Assembly (NCBI RefSeq): GCF_003589595.1
Contig: NW_020653945.1
Coordinates: 7,876,458 to 7,940,457, forward strand
Source of the DNA: Hyposmocoma kahamanoa
Lineage: Eukaryota; Arthropoda; Insecta; Lepidoptera; Cosmopterigidae
Length of the DNA: 64,000 bases
Direction of reading: 5' to 3'
The notes beneath the pieces are model-generated. The model was not told the origin of the DNA. It did no database searches and worked only from the letters and a program-made list of their open reading frames with translations. Shown one piece after another: positions 61,601 through 64,000 of this stretch. The translations under genes were made by a program, and so were the position numbers. Numbering within the stretch: the stretch's first letter is position 1; each line of letters opens with the position of its first letter.

Positions 61601-63720
61601 AATAGAATTTTGTTCAAATTTAATTATACCTATTATTACAAAACTTTCTTTTCTTCGTTTGTTTCCTCTTCCGCCTTTTAAAAAGTAATACATTAGTATA
61701 ATTTCATCTTCATCCATTTCACACGGGGGCAAAAACACTACTGGCTTCCAAAAGAACATAGAAGCTACTGCAGTGCAACAAACGACTCTTGTCGTGCAAA
61801 GGACAAGGCGGCTGCCGTGAAACGATAAATTATCGTCACGATCTTAGTGGTAACAGCTAGACACGGCAGTCGTTCAAAGATAAAATAATCGTCTACTCGT
61901 CGTGATATGGGAACAGGCTAGCACGACAACGACGCCAACGATAAATAAAACGTCACGACAACGTGCCCTTACGTGGACATGATCTTCAGATCAGCATTTA
62001 ATGCACCCTGCCTGTTATATGATAATTTTCTATCAGCAAAAGTTATATATAATGAGAGGTCATTTGATTGGAATTGGCAACAACGATCCGGCGCACAATC
62101 AGCTCATTATCAATTTTTCATGCGTATTTTTCCCCATATGTCGCAAGTTTGCTGAAACAGATTCAAAACATTTTGATTTATAAAATGAGATAAGCATTAT
62201 TATCGTACTAGTTTACATTGTCTCTTGGTATAACACATAGTTGAAGGCAGATAGGGTTTATAGATTGTGTAATTAATTATTAATGTAAATTGGAGACATA
62301 TTAATATAAAGTAATACGACTTTTTTATGGAATTGATTTATTTACATTAATTAAATTCAAATGTTTTACTTCGGATCATTCATAGCTGGTCAGTAAAACA
62401 AAGAAAACAAACTAGTGGGTAATTTCACAAAAAATAATTTAATATCAATTCAATACAAATTTAAAAGAAAAACTTGACTAATGTTAGTGATTACATCTTA
62501 TAAATATGTATACAATATGTTTAGGGTACAAATGGAGTTTAGTCCAGTGTTCAAGGAAAATAACCCTGAACCCTGCCAGCAATGATACTCATGATGCCGT
62601 TACCGCTTCCACGCACACTGCGAATCAAGGATGCCGCTCACTTTCATATGATGGCGGCAAACCCATTTAAATGTTCATCGGCGAACATTCCTGACGCACT
62701 ACAAAATCGCAACAGCATCCTGAATATATAGTTGTACACTTTAAGGCCACAAATTCGGAACGGTTTCGGAAATTCGGAACGCAGACCTTGAAAGCCCCCT
62801 GCATGCACCACCGTAGCGAATTTGTGGTCTTAGAGAAGTGAGAGCTTTTTGTATGTAGTTGACCCAAAAACTGCAGGTGTAAAAAAAAATTATAATATTA
62901 AGTGACGGGACGAACAAGTCGTGCGCCTGAGGTAAGCTACACGCTTGTCCATAGCAGTTGCAGTGCCAAATATCTGAGGGGCACTGCCACTGCGCTCGTC
63001 ACCCTGAGACATAAGTTGACAAGTTCCATGTGCTTGTAATTTCACCAGCACCCTTACCCTTCGAAACTGGAACACAGTAATGCTGACATTAATTCTTTTG
63101 GCAGAAATAGGTAAGGTGGCAGTACTACCCTGGACGAACTCTTCCACAAGGAGTTCTACTGCTGCTAAAATGTCATGCTGATAAAAAGAGAATAAAAATG
63201 TCACGGTGTATGTTGCAGGAGACAAGCAGTCGATGCGTGACTTATCTCAAATGATAAAGAAGATGCCGCAGTACCAGAAGGAACTGTCCAAGTACGCCAC
63301 GCACCTGCGTCTTGCCGAGGACTGCATGAAGGCCTACCAGGGATATGTGGACAAGCTCTGCAAAGTTGAACAGGTGCGACAAAAAATAAGCTATAAGCCT
63401 CAACATCACACTCTATGTACACCGAGCGCATTTGCTATACAAATTTTATAATATGTACTGTAATGTTGTAAATTTTGTATGGCAAGCGCACCGCACTGCC
63501 ATCGGGTGAGGGGTTAATTAAGTATACGGAAATAATTGTTTGTTTGTTTTTTATTAATTCTGTATAATAATATTGATATTGCTGCACTGGTTTGTATTTA
63601 AGTAAATAAACAATTTGATGTGATTTTTTTCTGACCTAGGATTTGGCCATGGGAACTGATGCAGAGGGTGAGAAGATCAAAGACCATATGAGGAGCATTG
63701 TACCCGTTTTACTTGACCAG
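46656..63720 (+). CDS. Rop: Rop / Munc18-1 (STXBP1, unc-18) SM protein, 3' end beyond window
   Basis: Sec1/Munc18 protein that binds syntaxin and is required for SNARE-mediated exocytosis, above all at synapses. Joined coding exons: 46656-46683, 48097-48243, 49148-49303, 54301-54404 or 55958-56061, 56346-56494, 57679-57739, 57965-58119, 58363-58514, 63219-63373, 63640-63720. All introns are GT-AG and phases agree throughout, giving 1188 nt (396 codons). The family is ~590-600 residues, so about a third lies past the right edge. Diagnostic stretches are [16 protein letters not shown] (start), [47 protein letters not shown] and [12 protein letters not shown]. These cover domain 1, the first part of domain 2 and most of domain 3a. 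The start ATG has a good context (CCAAAATGG). Introns 3 and 8 are enlarged to ~5 and 4.7 kb by mobile elements. In Drosophila Rop is paired head-to-head with Ras2; here the divergent neighbour exon (45264-45336) shows no Ras-like motif. The duplicated exon 4 is described separately. Confidence 0.96.
47763..47890. mobile_element. Foldback MITE in Rop intron 1
   Basis: 128 bp made almost wholly of two ~60-bp inverted arms (outer ATGATAGTCGCGAC / inverted ATGAGAGTCGCGAC; inner TATTGGCTATCT). Confidence 0.75.
48097..48243 (+). CDS. Rop: Rop coding exon 2
   Basis: 147 nt, residues 10-59. The acceptor is TTTTCAG and the donor T|GTAAGT. It encodes [12 protein letters not shown] then the conserved [20 protein letters not shown], part of domain 1 of SM proteins. 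Confidence 0.95.
49148..49303 (+). CDS. Rop: Rop coding exon 3
   Basis: 156 nt, residues 59-111. The acceptor is TTTCACAG and the donor G|GTGCGC. It encodes [21 protein letters not shown] and the AAHVFFTE segment of domain 1. It ends in phase 1, matching both alternative exons 4a and 4b. Confidence 0.95.
49888..51210 (-). mobile_element. DD34D mariner in Rop intron 3
   Basis: 1323 bp with perfect ~35-bp inverted repeats (49888-49922, 51176-51210; outer end CGAGGGGAGGTCC). TA duplications flank it at 49886-49887 and 51211-51212. It sits antisense to Rop between exons 3 and 4a. The perfect TIRs point to a young copy. Confidence 0.94.
49967..51030 (-). pseudogene. Mariner transposase (DD34D), C-terminus frameshifted
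   Basis: The frame starts [18 protein letters not shown] at 51030. Two HTH motifs are followed by GRPVEATT, then [11 protein letters not shown] (first Asp), [11 protein letters not shown] (second) and [13 protein letters not shown] (third, exactly 34 residues later). The main frame stops at 50074 in an AT-rich stretch (50050-50095). Beyond it the usual C-terminus resumes in another frame as [13 protein letters not shown] and runs to a stop at 49967-49969. All catalytic residues are present but the last ~35 residues are out of frame. Total size would be near the usual ~345 residues. Confidence 0.88.
51779..52604 (-). mobile_element. TTAA MITE family C, copy 3, interrupted by the N run
   Basis: The ends are TTAAGAGTATACAACCTC and GTATCGACTCTTAA, collinear with copy 2. 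Its 826 positions contain 400 Ns. The 9 bases GTCTCAAAA are repeated on both sides of the gap. Confidence 0.82.
51961..52360. other. Assembly gap of 400 N
   Basis: Exactly 400 N. The flanks end and begin with the same 9 bases. The family C alignment leaves no missing sequence. The reading frames that run through the Ns are artefacts. Confidence 0.95.
53378..53824. mobile_element. Short TIR element with THAP-like start, flanked by 16-bp direct repeats (Rop intron 3)
   Basis: Perfect 21-bp inverted repeats (53378-53398, 53804-53824), with further inverted subterminal AAGTGAGGCAAA on each side. The flanking 16-bp direct repeat GTAACTAACTACCTTA lies at 53365-53380 and 53826-53841. The interior holds a 27-codon frame with a THAP-like start and an AATAAA followed by AAATAAATAAATAA. 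Confidence 0.75.
53522..53605 (+). pseudogene. Truncated THAP-like zinc-finger start
   Basis: A 27-codon frame, [20 protein letters not shown] then NITLTRK. The spacing Met-x2-Cys-x4-Cys followed by Lys/Asn resembles the first half of the C2CH THAP domain of P- and Kolobok-type transposases. The Cys-x2-His half is absent. Confidence 0.4.
54057..54230 (+). repeat. tRNA-derived SINE (tRNA-Gly-like head) in Rop intron 3
   Basis: A-box-like TGGCTGAACGG and B-box GGTTCGATTCC, with a GCC at the anticodon position. The acceptor and anticodon stems carry several mismatches, so it is a SINE head rather than a working tRNA. Its tail (GTGGTCGTCTATGTGTGTG, then GTTATTATTATTA) recurs at 955-1105. A piece of a similar head lies at 20458. 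Confidence 0.65.
54301..54404 (+). CDS. Rop: Rop alternative exon 4a (upstream copy of the duplicated exon)
   Basis: 104 nt. The acceptor is strong (TAATTTTCAG); the donor CAG|GTTTGT is off-consensus. After the split codon it encodes 34 residues beginning [12 protein letters not shown] and ending IPYEQQ. Compared with exon 4b it has the same length and phases and 22/34 identical residues. The core [11 protein letters not shown] is shared. Third codon positions have diverged, so the amino-acid similarity looks held by selection rather than by recent copying. Family knowledge: this segment carries the Munc18-1 residues Phe115, Leu130 and Glu132 of the syntaxin N-peptide pocket. Here they are residues 117, 132 and 134, and all three are kept. 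The differences cluster in the helix between them. Confidence 0.88.
54498..55830 (+). mobile_element. DD34D mariner between Rop exons 4a and 4b
   Basis: About 1333 bp, bounded by inverted repeats with core GGTCCGTCCCAAAAGTATCG. It is flanked by TA on each side; the outermost three bases differ between ends. It lies in the same orientation as Rop. It starts 94 bp after exon 4a and ends 127 bp before exon 4b. It is much more GC-rich than the host intron. Confidence 0.92.
54705..55759 (+). pseudogene. Mariner transposase (DD34D), broken by a 5-bp tandem duplication
   Basis: Starts [22 protein letters not shown] regions are followed by [20 protein letters not shown] (first Asp) and [11 protein letters not shown] (second). 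The frame is lost at 55523-55532, where CCCGC occurs twice in tandem. Downstream the family sequence continues in another frame as [20 protein letters not shown] to a TAA at 55757-55759. Counting across the break with only one CCCGC unit gives exactly 34 residues between the second and third Asp, so the duplication is the simplest explanation for the break. The uncorrected frame ends at 55658. Confidence 0.88.
55958..56061 (+). CDS. Rop: Rop alternative exon 4b (downstream copy of the duplicated exon)
   Basis: 104 nt. The acceptor (GCTGCTATGGATAG) has a poor pyrimidine tract; the donor is CAG|GTAATA. The 34 full codons start [12 protein letters not shown] and end LPYESQ. The pocket residues Phe, Leu and Glu are kept. 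Its codons are more GC-rich than those of 4a. It joins in frame to exon 3 on one side and exon 5 on the other, exactly as 4a does. From memory of the family, the 4b version looks closer to fly Rop, while 4a shares its CPDALF start with vertebrate STXBP1. A mariner occupies most of the 1553-nt intron between 4a and 4b, ending 127 bp before this exon. Confidence 0.92.
56346..56494 (+). CDS. Rop: Rop coding exon 5
   Basis: 149 nt, residues 146-195. The acceptor is CTATGTAG and the donor AG|GTAAAC. It encodes [11 protein letters not shown], then the conserved [20 protein letters not shown] at the start of domain 2. Confidence 0.95.
56602..56705. repeat. hAT-terminus remnant
   Basis: Begins CAGTGTTGGGTAAAGTAAGT, the usual look of a hAT terminal repeat. 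No partner terminus was identified, so it is a one-ended remnant in Rop intron 5. Confidence 0.4.
56755..56949. mobile_element. Foldback MITE in Rop intron 5
   Basis: ~195 bp. The arms pair through ATATTTGTTTTTTCAA.CAAACC and CCCATGGTCAC. Related pieces at 26710-26920, 7865-7940 and 29035-29135 share the GATTTAAA-CGCGTATATTTG-type core and the adjoining AACAATCGCG motif. Confidence 0.7.
57679..57739 (+). CDS. Rop: Rop coding exon 6
   Basis: 61 nt, residues 195-215: [20 protein letters not shown] followed by K. The acceptor is TTTTTTCTCAG and the donor AAG|GTATGA. Phases match both neighbours. Confidence 0.94.
57965..58119 (+). CDS. Rop: Rop coding exon 7
   Basis: 155 nt, residues 216-267. 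The acceptor is CTGATGTAG and the donor AA|GTATGA. It carries the SM-family hallmark segments [20 protein letters not shown] and [10 protein letters not shown], ending at NDVYK. It is strikingly GC-rich compared with the flanking introns. Confidence 0.96.
58363..58514 (+). CDS. Rop: Rop coding exon 8
   Basis: 152 nt, residues 267-318. The acceptor is TTCGTTCAG and the donor G|GTAATT. It encodes [30 protein letters not shown] and the end of the linker into domain 3a ([11 protein letters not shown]). Confidence 0.95.
58982..61233 (+). mobile_element. 5'-truncated non-LTR retrotransposon in Rop intron 8
   Basis: The coding frame is recognisable from about 59014 (APWLSQDIK). It is followed by a ~260-nt 3' UTR ending in AATAAA-like A/T tandems (ATAAATAAATAAA) at ~61233. 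No endonuclease domain is present, so the copy is 5' truncated. Short AACGAT matches at both ends (~59008 and ~61233) could be a target duplication but are too short to rely on. The left boundary is approximate. Confidence 0.8.
59053..60966 (+). CDS. LINE reverse transcriptase (ORF2 C-terminal part), uninterrupted
   Basis: 637 codons without a stop. The ATG at 59053 is incidental, since homology begins before it. Reverse transcriptase landmarks are [18 protein letters not shown] (~res 195), motif [18 protein letters not shown] (~265), motif [14 protein letters not shown] (~320) and the catalytic box HADD (~350), where Tyr/Phe is usual in the first place. The C-terminal part has the [19 protein letters not shown] and AVRLWNALP segments seen in CR1/Kiri/Daphne-like LINEs. 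The exact clade is inferred. It serves the element, not the host. The absence of frameshifts over 1.9 kb suggests a young insertion. Confidence 0.85.
   Translation: MALRDKAKRRWKRLPTDDNLARFKYLRNRCSRLCRDAKRRHIHDNVEKCDSTQIWKFLKSIGIGRTIASGDSSLPDLNALNRHFSLPPVTLDKHRKSATLRILADYTLPACTSFSFRTVAECEVKTHILSISSTAVGNDDLSSRMISLILPELVPILTHVFNFSLQASSFPSHWKLAHVIPLPKTSNPTCLSEFRPISILPFLSKVLEHIVNKQLMLYLSSNKLLSPFQSGFRSGHRTVTALLKVTDDIRLAMDNGLLTLLILLDFSSAFNSVDFDVLLASLRSFNISPSVIAWFDSYLRGRSQCIRSDEASSDWCDLVAGVPQGGVLSPLLFSVFINSVTFVLSSNFHLHADDLQLYRSFKASDVVAAVEAVNADLRCIAHWAECFGLLVNPKKSQAMIVGSGYMRGILHLDSVPPIAYNSTPIAYASTATNLGLLLDCNLVWTPHINEVIRKVHFSLHSLKRLQNDLPLKTKICLVQTLILPFLDYADSCYLDATEELLNKLERLQNLCIRFIFGLRKYDRISHFRSQLKWLPIRLRRNLHIVSILYNILHNPVSPGYLKERFSFLRSQDKPCRSLVRSQLSFPCFNSGFYSHSFTVHAVRLWNALPITVHESKSLAIFKVRVKEHYLSTIPSIS
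61235..61970. repeat. Inverted, CGTCACGATAAATA-rich repeat block in Rop intron 8
   Basis: The motif ACGATAAATAAAACGTCACG occurs at ~61324 and ~61939. Its inverse GTCGTCACGATTTATTTATC occurs at ~61379, and further short copies are scattered between. A hAT-like start CAGAGATGGGCCCGG at 61483 is followed by CGGGTTAA palindromes. It is probably one or two nested MITEs just 3' of the LINE. Confidence 0.55.
62899..63172 (+). repeat. Dispersed repeat family A next to Rop exon 9
   Basis: Full length, CGGGACGAACAAGTCGTGCG to AAGGAGTTCTACTGCTGCT. It ends about 46 bp before the exon 9 acceptor, within the likely branch-point zone of intron 8. Confidence 0.8.
63219..63373 (+). CDS. Rop: Rop coding exon 9
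   Basis: 155 nt, residues 318-369. The acceptor is TATGTTGCAG and the donor CAG|GTGCGA. It encodes [20 protein letters not shown] and [20 protein letters not shown], the helical hairpin of domain 3a that in Munc18-1 takes part in SNARE templating. A dispersed repeat ends only ~46 bp upstream of the acceptor. Confidence 0.96.
63640..63720 (+). CDS. Rop: Rop coding exon 10 (last in window)
   Basis: 81 nt, residues 370-396. The acceptor is TTTTTTCTGACCTAG and the donor CAG|GTACGT. It encodes [20 protein letters not shown] then VPVLLDQ, near-invariant in Unc-18 proteins. The remaining ~200 codons must lie to the right of the window. Confidence 0.95.
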
Positions 63721-64000
63721 GTACGTCGTTACATTAGTCACATTCCCGTACGAGACGACAATAAATAGTGGTCGCAACTTCTGTATGTAACATGACGGCT
63801 TGGCCACAAAGGAAGTTCGGTGGTCGACACCGCAGTGAATAGAATAGTGTTAATCGTACGAGCGTAACCAGTAGAAAGACCTCCGTCTTACGACGTTTGT
63901 GTGTAATTACCGTGACATTTCACAAAGTCCAGCTAACAAGACCTCTCGTATATGAACCACAGCCTACCTGATCGGTGTCTCGCACGATTGGTTTTTTTGA

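Overview
This looks like a window of a lepidopteran (moth or butterfly) nuclear genome. It is AT-rich and intron-rich, with GT-AG introns. It is densely seeded with small DNA transposons, tRNA-derived SINE-like repeats, three mariner-type elements and several non-LTR retrotransposon remnants. The order-level assignment rests on the look of the repeats and is an inference. The Rop/Unc-18 protein sequence is clearly insect-like.

The only gene that can be named with confidence is Rop, the insect orthologue of Munc18-1/STXBP1 (unc-18). It lies on the + strand from 46656 to the right edge. Ten coding positions can be joined in frame through codon 396 of an expected ~600, and the rest lies beyond the window. 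The fourth coding position is present twice, as exon 4a (54301-54404) and exon 4b (55958-56061). Both are 104 nt with the same phases and 22/34 identical full codons. They encode alternative versions of the segment that in Munc18-1 holds the syntaxin N-peptide pocket. Because 104 is not a multiple of 3, using both or neither shifts the frame, so the pair has the geometry of mutually exclusive exons. This is the most interesting observation here.

Left of Rop (1-46 kb) lies gene-poor sequence. Four candidate orphan exons are reported: 2775-3608 (-), a large acidic/Cys-containing reading frame with a good donor; 11705-11906 (+), one predicted membrane helix; 18262-18419 (-), a good acceptor and a stop; and 45264-45336 (-), a first coding exon head-to-head with Rop. 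None could be named.

Mobile DNA dominates the rest. A DD41D mariner-like element is at 8486-9794. DD34D mariners sit at 49888-51210 (Rop intron 3) and 54498-55830 (between exons 4a and 4b). A 5'-truncated LINE with an uninterrupted reverse transcriptase frame is in Rop intron 8 (59053-60966). A decayed LINE at 34632-36345 lies inside a large inverted repeat. hAT-type MITEs with 8-bp target duplications lie at 24578, 25892 and 28478. TTAA-flanked MITEs occur at 9972, 11990, 12841 and 51779. A degenerate ~127-bp tandem array covers 39831-40815. The 400-N run at 51961-52360 falls inside a TTAA MITE, and comparison with the two other copies indicates that no sequence is missing there.
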